Assembly (NCBI RefSeq): GCF_027579695.1
Contig: NC_083578.1
Location: forward strand, 1,833,768 to 1,897,767
DNA: 64,000 nucleotides
Reading direction: 5' to 3'
DNA from: Neoarius graeffei
Lineage: Eukaryota; Chordata; Actinopteri; Siluriformes; Ariidae
Under the pieces are notes generated by a model that did not search any database, was not told where the DNA came from, and worked only from the letters and a program-made list of their open reading frames with translations. Within the stretch, counting starts at the first letter, position 1; the number at the start of each line of letters is the position of its first letter. A program made the translations under genes and the position numbers. This document shows positions 10,740 to 23,383 of the stretch, piece by piece.

Positions 10740-12345
10740 TGGTGCTTGAAAGTTTGTGAACCCTTTAGAATTTTCTATATTTCTGCATAAATATGACCTC
10801 AAACATCATCAGATTTTCACACAAGTCCTAAAAGTAGATAAAGAGAACCCAGTTAAACAAATGAGACAAAAATATTATACTTGGTCATTTATTTATTGAG
10901 GAAAATGATCCAATATTACATATCTGTGAGTGGCAAAAGTATGTGATCCCCTAGGATTAGCAGTTAATTTGAAGGTGAAATTAGAGTCAGGTGTTTTCAA
11001 TCAATGGGATGACAATCAGGTGTGAGTGGGCGCCCTGTTTTATTTAAAGAACAGGGATCTATCAAAGTCTGATCTTCACAACACATGTTTGTGGAAGTGC
11101 ATCATGCCATGAACAAAGGAGATTTCTGAGGACCTCAGAAAAAGCGTTGTTGATGCTCATCAGGCTGGAAAAGGTTACAAAACCATCTCTAAAGAGTTTG
11201 GACTCCACCAATCCACAGTCAGACAGATTGTGTACAAATGGAGGAAATTCAAGACCATTGTTACCCTCCCCAGGAGTGGTCGACCAACAAAGATCACTCC
11301 AAGAGCAAGGCGTGTAATAGTTGGCAAGGTCACAAAGGACCCCAGGGTAACTTCTAAGCAACTGAAGGCCTCTCTCACATTGGCTAATGTTAATGTTCAT
11401 GAGTCCACCATCAGGAGAACACTGAACAACAATGGTGTGCATGGCAGGGTTGCAAAGAGAAAGCCACTGCTCTCCAAAAAGAATATGGCTGCTCATCTGC
11501 AGTTTGCTAAAGATCACGTGGACAAGCCAGAAGGCTATTGCAAAATGTTTTGTGGACAGATGAGACCAAAATAGAACTTTTTGGTTTAAATGAGAAGCGT
11601 TATGTTTGGAGAAAGGAAAACACTGCATTCCAGCATAAGAACCTTATCCCATCTGTGAAACATGGTGGTGGTAGTATCATGGTTTGGGCCTGTTTTGCTG
11701 CATCTGGGCCAGGACGGCTTGCCATCATTGATGGAACAATGAATTCTGAATTATACCAGCGAATTATAAAGGAAAATGTCAGGACATCTGTCCATGAACT
11801 GAATCTCAAGAGAAGGTGGGTCATGCAGCAAGACAACGACCCTAAGCACGCAAGTCGTTCTACCAAAGAATGGTTAAAGAAGAATAAAGTGAATGTTTTG
11901 GAATGACCAAGTCAAAGTCCTGACCTTAATCCAATGGAAATGTTGTGGAAGGACCTGAAGCGAGCAGTTCATGTGAGGAAACCCACCAACATCCCAGAGT
12001 TGAAGCTGTTCTGTATGGAGGAACGGGCTAAAATTCCTCCAAGCCGGTGTGCAGGACTGATCAACAGTTACCGCAAACGTTTAGTTGCAGTTATTGCTGC
12101 ACAAGGGGGTCACACCAGATACTGAAAGCAAAGGGTCACATACTTTTGCCACTCACAGATATGTAATATTGGATCATTTTTCTCAATAAATAAATGACCA
12201 AGTATAATATTTTTGTCTCATTTGTTTAACTGGGTTCTCTTTATCTACTTTTAGGACTTGTGTGAAAATCTGATGATGTTTTAGGTCATATTTATGCAGA
12301 AATATAGAAAATTCTAAAGGGTTCACAAACTTTCAAGCACCACTG
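10737..12345 (+). mobile_element. Tc1/mariner element with long (about 210-bp) inverted repeats
   Basis: The termini CAGTGGTGCTTGAAAG and CTTTCAAGCACCACTG are flanked by TA. The inverted repeats extend inward to about 10950 and 12133, with only a few differences. The interior carries a decayed transposase gene at 11104-12125. The near-identity of the long arms suggests a fairly recent insertion. Confidence 0.93.
11104..12125 (+). pseudogene. Tc1-like transposase, inactivated
   Basis: The product would be a Tc1 DDE transposase of about 340 residues. The N-terminal helix-turn-helix region (KEISEDLRK, GYKTISKEFGLHQSTVRQIV), the GRPTKITPRA linker, the first catalytic block (WTDETKIELFG), the second (MQQDNDPKHAS) and the third (SPDLNPMEMLW) are all recognisable. 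Lesions seen are an in-frame TGA at codon 3 (11110-11112), a one-base loss near 11539-11540 that shifts frame, and a TGA at 11904-11906 just before PSQSPDLNP. The copy therefore cannot make a functional enzyme. Confidence 0.9.
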
Positions 12346-12479
12346 TATATATTCTGCACTTTATTAAACTGTATACTTCTGCACATACATCCACCTCCCT
12401 CACATACGTGACATGGAAATTATTCCATACGACTTCAAACCAACATGGAGTAGAGAAGAGTTGGAAAGATGACAGAATA

Positions 12480-12720
12480 AGGACGAGTCCGTTGCGCTGG
12501 TATTTACGTCATTACTGTCGCACAATTAAAACGTGCCAGATCAGGCGGCTGGTGGGTTTTCAAAATAATAAATACATGCGTGTATTTTTGTGATAAATCC
12601 ATATTATACTGAGTGCATTTCCCACATAATCCTCACAAAGGTTTTGGACAGCACTACAAAATGGCGTCCCCACTACATAGTGCCCTATATAGCGAGTAGG
12701 GAGCGATTTCGGACACAGGG
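12480..12720. repeat. Interspersed DNA-element fragment, copy 2
   Basis: It shares 12483-12630 with 2379-2523 and keeps the right end (CCCTATATAGCGAGTAGGG, then GAGCGATTTCGGACAC). It lies inside the TTAA element. Confidence 0.65.
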
Positions 12721-13039
12721 AAAACTTCCGGCTTGATTAAGTCAGCATTCAAAAGAGAACGCACGCGTCTTTTGACAATGTTGGCAGATGTTGGTGACTT
12801 TGATTTCCGCTGTACGTTTTACTTCCGTCCTACGATGTCTCGCACAGGTCTCAACGAATCTTGCTTACGGCCGTTGCTTTGACATATAGACTGATATATT
12901 ACAGAGCATACGGTATTTCAAACACTCAGAACTTGCTACAGCAGCGACAAAATAGCGATCAAAAATGCATTCCTATATTTAATAAAATGAGATAAATAGA
13001 ATTTTGATCATAAAAAATTTGCCTTCAGTTCCCCTTTAA

Positions 13040-13379
13040 AGGGACAGTTTATATATATATATTTTAAAAATTAAACTTCTGCTTTGTTATTTTATGATAT
13101 GACAGTGATGTTGGTACATGTGTGTTCAAAACAGTAACATGCTCTTTTACATAAAGAGTTAATCAGAGGTGCTTTGGACAGTTAAAGGTTTTTTTTTTTT
13201 TTTTGCTTTGTAAAGGGGTTCTACTTGAAAACACCTTTAAAAAAGTGAACCGTTCTGTTCCAGGGTTCTGTGTAAAATCTTCAGTAACACAAGAGGGAGC
13301 TAAAGAGTTATGGATTTATTGATAATCAACAGAAACAGAAAACTATAATGTGAAAAATGGGATGTAACTTTAACTCACA
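13040..13379. other. Short spacer between transposon and satellite
   Basis: AT-rich with a poly-T run at about 13190-13204. Nothing else was recognised. Confidence 0.5.
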
Positions 13380-14376
13380 GGCTCGTTCTTTATCTCACAC
13401 ACTCATACACACACTTGCCCACTCATACACACCATCACACACACTCATACACACCATCACACACCCTCATACACACACTCGCACACTCATACACACCCTC
13501 ACACACTCATACACACCATCACACACCCTCACACACACTTGCACACTCATACACACCCTCACACACTCATACACACACTTGCACACTCATACACACCCTC
13601 ACACACTCATACACACCCTCACACACTCATACACACACTTGCACACTCATACACACCCTCACACACTCATACACACCATCACACACCCTCACACACACTC
13701 GCACACTCATACACACCATCACACACTCATACACACCATCACACACCCTCACACACACTCGCACACTCATACACACCATCACACACCCTCACACACACTC
13801 GCACACTCATACACACCCTCACACACTCATACACACCATCACACACCCTCACACACACTCGCACACTCATACACACCATCACACACTCATACACACCATC
13901 ACACACCCTCACACACACTCGCACACTCATACACACCCTCACACACTCATACACACCATCACACACCCTCACACACACTCGCACACTCATACACACCATC
14001 ACACACTCATACACACCATCACACACCCTCACACACACTCGCACACTCATACACACCATCACACACCCTCACACACACTCGCACACTCATACACACCCTC
14101 ACACACTCATACACACCATCACACACCCTCACACACACTCGCACACTCATACACACCATCACACACTCATACACACCATCACACACCCTCACACACACTC
14201 GCACACTCATACACACCATCACACACTCATACACACCATCACACACCCTCACACACACTCGCACACTCATACACACCATCACACACTCATACACACCATC
14301 ACACACCCTCACACACACTTGCACACTCATACACACCCTCACACACTCATACACACACTTGCACACTCATACACAC

Positions 14377-14445
<69 letters not shown>

Positions 14446-15750
14446 CACTCATACACACCCTCACACACACACACTCATACACACACTTGCACACTCATAC
14501 ACACCCTTGCACACTCATACACACCCTTGCACACTCATACACACCCTCACACACTCATACACACCATCACACACACTCGCACACTCATACACGCCATCAC
14601 ACACCCTCATGCACACACATACACGCCCTCACACACTCATACACACACATACACACCCTTACACACCTTCACACACTCATACACACACTCACACACTCAT
14701 ACACACACTTGCACACTCATACACGCCCTCACACACTCATACACACACATACACACCCTTACACACCTTCACACACTCATACACACACTCACACACTCAT
14801 ACACACCCTCACACACACTCACACACCCTCACATACTCATACACACACTTGCACACTCATACACACCCTCACACACCCTCACATACTCATACACACCCTT
14901 GCACACTCATACACACCCACACACACCCTCATACACACACTCGAACACTCATACACACCCTCACACTCTCATACACACACAAACACACCTTTACACACCT
15001 GCACACACTCATACACACCCTCACACACTCATACACACTCATACACAGCCTCACATGCTCATACACACCCTTACACACCTTCACACACTCAGACACACCC
15101 TCATACACACCTTCACAGTCTCATACACACACTCTTACACTCAAACATACCCTCACACACTTGTACACAACCTCAAACACTCATAAATACTTTCACACAC
15201 TCGTATACACCTTCACACACTCATACACAACCTCAAACACTCATACACACCCTCACACGCTCATACACACCCTCACACACTCATACACACCCTCACACAC
15301 TCATACACACCCTCACACGCTCATACACACCCTCACACACTCATACACACCCTCACACGCTCATACACACCCTCACACGCTCATACACACCTTCACACAC
15401 TCATATAAACACTCGCACACTCATACACACCATCACACACCCTCACACACACTCGCACACTCATACACACCCTCACACACTCATACACACCATCACACAC
15501 CCTCACACACACTCGCACACTCATACACACCATCACACACTCATACACACCATCACACACCCTCACACACACTCGCACACTCATACACACCATCACACAC
15601 TCATACACACCATCACACACCCTCACACACACTCGCACACTCATACACACCATCACACACTCATACACACCATCACACACCCTCACACACACTTGCACAC
15701 TCATACACACCCTCACACACTCATACACACACTTGCACACTCATACACAC

Positions 15751-15806
<56 letters not shown>

Positions 15807-15822
15807 GCACACTCATACACAC

Positions 15823-15881
<59 letters not shown>

Positions 15882-16602
15882 CACTCATACACACCCTCAC
15901 ACACACACACTCATACACACACTTGCACACTCATACACACCCTTGCACACTCATACACACCCTTGCACACTCATACACACCCTCACACACTCATACACAC
16001 CATCACACACACTCGCACACTCATACACGCCATCACACACCCTCATGCACACACATACACGCCCTCACACACTCATACACACACATACACACCCTTACAC
16101 ACCTTCACACACTCATACACACACTCACACACTCATACACACACTTGCACACTCATACACGCCCTCACACACTCATACACACCATCACACACCCTCACAC
16201 ACACTCGCACACTCATACACACCATCACACACTCATACACACCATCACACACCCTCACACACACTCGCACACTCATACACACCATCACACACCCTCACAC
16301 ACACTCGCACACTCATACACACCCTCACACACTCATACACACCATCACACACCCTCACACACACTCGCACACTCATACACACCATCACACACTCATACAC
16401 ACCATCACACACCCTCACACACACTCGCACACTCATACACACCATCACACACTCATACACACCATCACACACCCTCACACACACTCGCACACTCATACAC
16501 ACCATCACACACTCATACACACCATCACACACCCTCACACACACTTGCACACTCATACACACCCTCACACACTCATACACACACTTGCACACTCATACAC
16601 AC

Positions 16603-16663
<61 letters not shown>

Positions 16664-18020
16664 CACTCATACACACCCTCACACACACACACTCATACAC
16701 ACACTTGCACACTCATACACACCCTTGCACACTCATACACACCCTTGCACACTCATACACACCCTCACACACTCATACACACCATCACACACACTCGCAC
16801 ACTCATACACGCCATCACACACCCTCATGCACACACATACACGCCCTCACACACTCATACACACACATACACACCCTTACACACCTTCACACACTCATAC
16901 ACACACTCACACACTCATACACACACTTGCACACTCATACACGCCCTCACACACTCATACACACACATACACACCCTTACACACCTTCACACACTCATAC
17001 ACACACTCACACACTCATACACACCCTCACACACACTCACACACCCTCACATACTCATACACACACTTGCACACTCATACACACCCTCACACACCCTCAC
17101 ATACTCATACACACCCTTGCACACTCATACACACCCACACACACCCTCATACACACACTCGAACACTCATACACACCCTCACACTCTCATACACACACAA
17201 ACACACCTTTACACACCTGCACACACTCATACACACCCTCACACACTCATACACACTCATACACAGCCTCACATGCTCATACACACCCTTACACACCTTC
17301 ACACACTCAGACACACCCTCATACACACCTTCACAGTCTCATACACACACTCTTACACTCAAACATACCCTCACACACTTGTACACAACCTCAAACACTC
17401 ATAAATACTTTCACACACTCGTATACACCTTCACACACTCATACACAACCTCAAACACTCATACACACCCTCACACACTCATACACACCCTCACACGCTC
17501 ATACACACCCTCACACACTCATACACACCCTCACACGCTCATACACACCCTCACACACTCATACACACCCTCACACGCTCATACACACCCTCACACACTC
17601 ATACACACCCTCACACGCTCATACACACCCTCACACACTCATACACACCCTCACACGCTCATACACACCTTCACACACTCATATAAACACTCACACACTC
17701 ATACACACCATCACACACTCTCAAACACTCATACACAATCTCACACACTCACATGCTCATACACACCCTCAAAGACTTGTACACACCCTCATACACTCGT
17801 ACACACATTTATGTACACAACCATCGATGATTCTACATAAACTCATACACTTGTATATTATCACACACACTCGTACACAACCTCACGCACTTCTATATTA
17901 TCTCACAGACTCATCCAAAACCTCCTACACTCATACTCAACCTCACACACTCACTTACACATAAGCTCACACTCTTACATAACCTCGCACACTTCTACAC
18001 AACCTTAAATACTCATACAC
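13380..18020. repeat. CA-rich compound satellite, about 20-bp unit, with higher-order duplication
   Basis: The basic unit is ACACACTCATACACACCCTC, with variants such as ACCATC, CTCGC and CTTGC. Pure (CA)n runs interrupt it near 14380, 15756, 15826 and 16610. Marker variants repeat at a 2218-base offset (for example CATAAATAC at 15182 and 17400, and the AGACACACC variant at 15091 and 17309), so a block of more than 2 kb was duplicated within the array. Long forward open frames of up to about 1430 codons exist only because the unit lacks stops. Confidence 0.95.
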
Positions 18021-18283
18021 AAACCATGTAAAGAAATCTAAAAAGATAAGTGGTCTCAATGAATTATGCAGATGATCAGATAACAGAGGTGTATCATGCA
18101 GGTTATTCTGAATATGGGCCTGTACTGGGACGTGGTGTTTAGTCAGGTGGAAGTGCGTAGGCGAGAGTGAGAGCGTGATGCATCCTGAAAGTTCACTGCT
18201 GTCTGGGAGTAAGGGGACATGGTCAAGATGGCAGAAAAAAAGAGCAGAAAGAAGAAACAAGGAGGCGTTGATGCTAATCATGG

Positions 18284-18288
<5 letters not shown>

Positions 18289-18354
<66 letters not shown>
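18289..18354. repeat. (GT)n microsatellite
   Basis: About 33 GT units in otherwise unremarkable spacer sequence at 18021-18640, which also contains an (ATA)n run at 18423-18468. Confidence 0.95.
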
Positions 18355-18358
<4 letters not shown>

Positions 18359-18422
18359 AGGTGATCCACCTACATACCAGAACTGAGTGCTTGAGAGACA
18401 CATGGTGCCTTATGAAACTGTG

Positions 18423-18471
<49 letters not shown>

Positions 18472-18644
18472 ACTATTACTACTTCACATTATCATTCACT
18501 ACCTCACACTTTCATACATTATGTCACATCCTCAAACACAACTTCAAACCATCATACGCTCTCACACATTCATAAGCAAACTCACATCCTCATACACTAT
18601 CTCACACAATCATACACAAATTCACATCAACATATACTACCTCA

Positions 18645-19014
18645 GGCGGCACGGTGGTGTAGTGGTTAGTGCTGTCGCCTCACAGCAAGAAGGTCCGGGT
18701 TCGAGCCCCGTGGCCGGCGAGGGCCTTTCTGTGCGGAGTTTGCATGTTCTCCCCGTGTCCGCGTGGGTTTCCTCCGGGTGCTCCGGTTTCCCCCACAGTC
18801 CAAAGACATGCAGGTTAGGTTAACTGGTGACTCTAAATTGAGCGTAGGTGTGAATGTGAGTGTGAATGGTTGTCTGTGTCTATGTGTCAGCCCTGTGATG
18901 ACCTGGCGACTTGTCCAGGGTGAACCCCGCCTTTCGCCCGTAGTCAGCTGGGATAGGCTCCAGCTCGCCTGCGACCCTGTAGAAGGATAAAGCGGCTACA
19001 GATAATGAGATGAG
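18645..19014 (+). mobile_element. SINE (family A), full length
   Basis: The head begins GGCGGCACGGTGG with A and B boxes; the tail is GATGAGAT. A perfect 13-bp duplication ATATACTACCTCA lies at 18632-18644 and 19015-19027, inside the flank of the 40-bp satellite. Confidence 0.92.
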
Positions 19015-19027
19015 ATATACTACCTCA

Positions 19028-21270
19028 CATACCAGAGGTGTACGTGTGTGAGGTAGTGCATGAGAATCTGAGGTTGTGTATGAGCGTGTGAGGTAGTGCA
19101 TGAGGATCTGAGGTTGTGTAAGTGTGTGAGGTAGTGCATGAGGATGTGAAGTTGTGTATGAGCATGGGAGGTAGTGCATGAGGAACAGAGGTTGTATATG
19201 AGCATGTGATGTAGTGCATAAGGATCTGAGGTTGTGTATGAGTGTGTGATGTAGTGCATAAAGATGTGATGTACATGAGTGTGTGAGGTAGTGCATGAGG
19301 ATGTGAGGTTGTGTATAAGTGTGTGAGGTAGTGCGTGAGGATGTCTAGAAGTGTGTGAGGTAGTGCATGAGGATGTAAGGCTGTGTATAAGTGTGTGAGG
19401 TAGTGCATGAGGATCTGGGGTTGTGTATAAGTGAGAGGTAGTGCATGAGGATGTGAGGCTGTGTATAAGTGTGAGAGGTAGTGCATGAGGATCTGGGGTT
19501 GTGTATAAGTGTGAGAGGTAGTGCATGAGGATGTGAGGTTGTGTATAAGTGTGTGAGGTAGTGCGTGAGGATGTGTATAAGTGTGTGAGGTAGTGCATGA
19601 GGATGTAAGGCTGTGTATAAGTGTGTGAGGTAGTGCATGAGGATCTGGGGTTGTGTATAAGTGAGAGGTAGTGCATGAGGATGTGAGGCTGTGTATAAGT
19701 GTGAGAGGTAGTGCATGAGGATGTGAGGCTGTGTATAAGTGTGAGAGGTAGTGCATGAGGATGTGAGGCTGTGTATAAGTGTGAGAGGTAGTGCATGAGG
19801 ATGTGAGGCTGTGTATAAGTGTGAGAGGTAGTGCATGAGGATGTAAGGCTGTGTATAAGTGTGTGAGGTAGTGCATGAGGATGTGAGGCTGTGTATAAGT
19901 GTGAGAGGTAGTACATGAGGATGTGAGGCTGTGTATAAGTGTGAGAGGTAGTGCATGAGGATGTAAGGCTGTGTATAAGTGTGTGAGGTAATGGATGAGG
20001 ATGTGAGGCTGAGTATAAGTGTGAGAGGTAGTGCATGAGGATCTGGGGTTGTGTATAAGTGTGAGAGGTAGTGCATGAGGATGTGAGGCTATGTATAAGT
20101 GTGAGAGGTAGTGCATGAGGATCTGAGGTTGTGTGTAAGTGTGAGAGATAGTGTATGATAATGTGTGGTTATGTATAAGTGTGTGAGGTAGTGTGTGAGG
20201 ATGTGTATAAGTGTGTGAGGTAGTGCATGAGGATGTAAGGCTGTGTATAAGTGTGTGAGGTAGTGCATGAGGATCTGGGGTTGTGTATAAGTGTGAGAGG
20301 TAGTGCATGAGGATGTGAGGCTGTGTATAAGTGTGAGAGGTAGTGCATGAGGATGTGAGGCTGTGTATAAGTGTGAGAGGTAGTGCGTGAGGATGTGTAT
20401 AAGTGTGTGAGGTAGTGCATGAGGATGTAAGGCTGTGTATAAGTGTGTGAGGTAGTGCATGAGGATCTGGGGTTGTGTATAAGTGAGAGGTAGTGCATGA
20501 GGATGTGAGGCTGTGTATAAGTGTGAGAGGTAGTGCATGAGGATGTGAGGCTGTGTATAAGTGTGAGAGGTAGTGCATGAGGATGTGAGGCTGTGTATAA
20601 GTGTGAGAGGTAGTGCATGAGGATGTGAGGCTGTGTATAAGTGTGAGAGGTAGTGCATGAGGATGTAAGGCTGTGTATAAGTGTGTGAGGTAGTGCATGA
20701 GGATGTGAGGCTGTGTATAAGTGTGAGAGGTAGTACATGAGGATGTGAGGCTGTGTATAAGTGTGAGAGGTAGTGCATGAGGATGTAAGGCTGTGTATAA
20801 GTGTGTGAGGTAATGGATGAGGATGTGAGGCTGAGTATAAGTGTGTGAGGTAATGCATGAGGATGTGAGGCTGAGTATAAGTGTGAGAGGTAGTGCATGA
20901 GGATCTGGGGTTGTGTATAAGTGTGAGAGGTAGTGCATGAGGATGTGAGGCTATGTATAAGTGTGAGAGGTAGTGCATGAGGATCTGAGGTTGTGTGTAA
21001 GTGTGAGAGATAGTGTATGATAATGTGTGGTTATGTATGAGTGTGTGAGGTAGTGCATGAAGATGTGAGATTGTGTATACGTGTGAGAGGTGGTGCATGA
21101 GGATCTGAGGTTGTGTAAGATAGTGTGAGGTAGTGTATGAGGATGTGGGGTTGTGTATACGTGTGAGAGGTGGTGCATGAGGATCTGAGGTTGTGTAAGA
21201 TAGTGTGAGGTAGTGTATGAGGATGTGGGGTTGTGTGTAAGTGTGAGAGGTAGTGTATGATAATGTCACA
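19028..21270 (-). repeat. 40-bp satellite array in inverted orientation
   Basis: About 56 units of a 40-base monomer (GTGTGAGAGGTAGTGCAT, then GAGGATGTGAGGCTGTGTATAA). Variants ATCTGGGG, ATGTAAGG and some shortened 30-34-base units recur in the same order in two large blocks (about 19370-20160 and 20220-21030). The flanking sequence on both sides carries the same motif on the opposite strand. Minus-strand open frames of up to 637 codons are repeat artefacts. Confidence 0.93.
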
Positions 21271-21450
21271 TCATACACTTATACATAATCCCACATCCTC
21301 ATGCACTACCTCTCACACTTATACACAGACTCATGTCATCATACACTACCACACACACACTCATATGGTATCTCACATCCTCATACTGTACATAACCTCA
21401 CATCCTCATATGTGACCTTACGTCCTTGTACACTACCTCACACTGCCCTC

Positions 21451-21947
21451 CAGTGTTGTGAAAGTTCACACTTAACAAGAGTTAACTCAAAGTTCAATTC
21501 ACACTCCAAAAAAATAAACTCGTCTTGTTCACTTTCATTTCTTCCTCATTTTTTTAATAAGCTGCTGAATCCAAAGTGAAAATTTTGATCGTCAATTTAA
21601 AAAACAAATTTCACCTACCATTAGAAAACTCTTGCAGTCTACACAAATCAGTTGTGTCACGACCAGCTCATTGGAGCACATCACTGTAAGACAAGACTGG
21701 TCAAGACAAGGAACCTGCTAGAACATTGGGATGGTCACGTAATACTTTTTCAAGGTGTGATCATGAAACACCGTTACACATCGTATTTCATATCTCAACA
21801 TGAAAGTTTTGCCTGTGATCGCTACTTCTGCTCTGTGAGCATCGTTCACTCTCACCAGTGTGAGCTACACTCACGTTCCCATTGATTAGTTACAAACTGA
21901 TTCTTTCAGTTCACCAAAAATATGAACACATTCAGTGAACATCACTG
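21451..21947. mobile_element. Putative hAT-like miniature element
   Basis: The left end CAGTGTTGTGAAAGTTCAC and right end GTGAACATCACTG are imperfect inverted repeats. The flanking octamers CTGCCCTC and GTGTCCTC agree at six of eight positions. No transposase is present. Confidence 0.5.
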
Positions 21948-22026
21948 GTGTCCTCCATGCTGTAGATATGAATATAACAGCGATAACAACAGCTTATAGA
22001 GCAGCACTACACACCACCATGTGTCC

Positions 22027-22400
22027 ATCCATCCATTATCTGTAGCCGCTTTATCCTGTTCTACAGGGTCGCAGGCGAGCTGGATCCTATCCCAGCTGAC
22101 TACGGGTGAAAGGCGGGGTTCACCCTGGACAAGTCGCCAGGTCATCACAGGGCTGACACATAGACACAGACAACCATTCACACTCACATTCACACCTACG
22201 CTCAATTTAGAGTCACCAGTTAACCTAACCTGCATGTCTTTGGACTGTGGGGGAAACCGGAGCACCCGGAGGAAACCCACGCGGACACGGGGAGAACATG
22301 CAAACTCCGCACAGAAGGGCCCTCGCCGGCCACGGGGCTCGAACCCAGGACCTTCTTGCTGTGAGGCGACAGCGCTAACCACTACACCACTGTGCCACCT
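22027..22400 (-). mobile_element. SINE (family A), full length
   Basis: A minus-strand copy with the B box (GGTTCGAGCCCC) and a (GGAT)n tail. The perfect 13-bp duplication CCACCATGTGTCC lies at 22014-22026 and 22401-22413. Confidence 0.92.
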
Positions 22401-22717
22401 CCACCATGTGTCCGATTTTAATATTTAACGTTACCATAAAATATTTTTAAATGACGTGTTAAAGTTTTATATTTATTTTTTGTGAAGCTCTTTCTTTATT
22501 AAAGGGTCCCTTCCTTTCTCCCAACCTGGAATTCAGCCACTGATGTGTTGTGCGCCCTGAATACCGCGGTATATTGTATAACCGAATACCACCACGTGCA
22601 TATCCACCAAACACACACACACACACGCACACCAGCATGATGTTATTGGCTCACCTTGAATTCCCCTCTCTCTCTCCTCTCCCTCCCTTTCTCCTTCCCT
22701 CTCTTTAGGATGAACAG

Positions 22718-23383
22718 ATGAAGCCTATCATGAGTCTCTCGCTCCCTAAAAGCGACTCGACCGCTTCTCTCATCAGATCTTCCGCGGCGGACCGGAGATC
22801 GCGAGCCCCGGACGAGCCGCTCTGGAGCCCCGAGAGCGACGCGAGCTCGCGCCGGCCGCTCTGCCACCCGGCGCTGCTGCTGCCGTCGCCACCGGACCGG
22901 AAGCGCGCGGCGGGGAAGAGCCAGCCCAAACTGCGTGACGATGCACCGGAGCAGCCGGGCGCGAGCAGCGGCGGTGACGGTGGTGGGAAAGAACGCAAGA
23001 CCTCCAGACACGCGCACCGACACCATCACCATCACCATCACCATAACAATCACCACCACCATCATCACCATCATCACCATCACCGGTCCGCGCGGGACGA
23101 CCTGCCGCACGAGCCGCGCACCAGACATGCTCACGGTGCTCGCGTGCCCAACCGGACTCGGTCTTTCTCCGAGGGCTCGGAAGAGACGGCCTCCACTTCT
23201 TCTTCCACCTCGCTCCTGTTCTTCCAGTCCCCCCGGACACACCAGCGGACATCCGGCACCGGGGGACAAGCGCGCGACCCCGACCCGGGCTCGTGCTCAC
23301 CGGCACCCGCAGCCTCCGCGAGCGCAGCATCTTCCGACTCGGACGTGAAACTGCGGCCTATTCTCAACTCCGTGTTCGGACAG
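22718..23383 (+). CDS. cabp1: cabp1 exon 1: caldendrin-specific N-terminus with polyhistidine
   Basis: Encodes residues 1-222. [15 protein letters not shown] resembles the mammalian caldendrin start, and [12 protein letters not shown] resembles its end. Residues 102-122 are eight His, two Asn and eleven His, from imperfect CAT/CAC repeats. GC content is far above the surroundings. The donor is GGACAG|GTGAGG. A pyrimidine-rich tract ending TTTAG|G at 22709 precedes the ATG, so an upstream non-coding exon may exist. Confidence 0.9.

Larger units (their letters stand above)
10318..12413. mobile_element. Probable solo LTR, split by a Tc1 element
   Basis: The unit begins TGTCAGTCC and ends ACGTGACA, giving TG..CA termini with TGTCA/TGACA inverted ends. 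The flanking pentamers TGGAG (10313-10317) and TGGAA (12414-12418) differ by one base. Without the Tc1 insertion it is about 490 bp. No second LTR, primer-binding site or polyprotein was seen. Confidence 0.55.
9987..13035. mobile_element. TTAA-flanked DNA transposon (Kolobok/piggyBac-like, non-autonomous) hosting nested insertions
   Basis: The ends are AGGGGAACTGAAG and its inverse CTTCAGTTCCCCT. Both are flanked by TTAA (9983-9986 and 13036-13039), the target preference of Kolobok and piggyBac elements. No transposase of either type is present. About 1.0 kb is its own sequence; the rest is a probable solo LTR with a Tc1 element inside it, and a MITE fragment. Superfamily assignment rests only on the TTAA and the ends. 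Confidence 0.72.

Noticed and set aside
13357-17964. His/Thr/Ser-rich open frames of up to 1433 codons
   Set aside because: Produced by a CA-rich satellite that lacks stop codons; several frames are open together.
19020-21278. Minus-strand open frames of up to 637 codons (HYLSHLYT repeats)
   Set aside because: Artefact of the 40-bp satellite; overlapping frames all translate the same repeat.
22643-23330. Antisense open frames of 185-208 codons across CABP1 exon 1
   Set aside because: Shadow frames of a GC-rich exon; the sense frame matches caldendrin and splices correctly.
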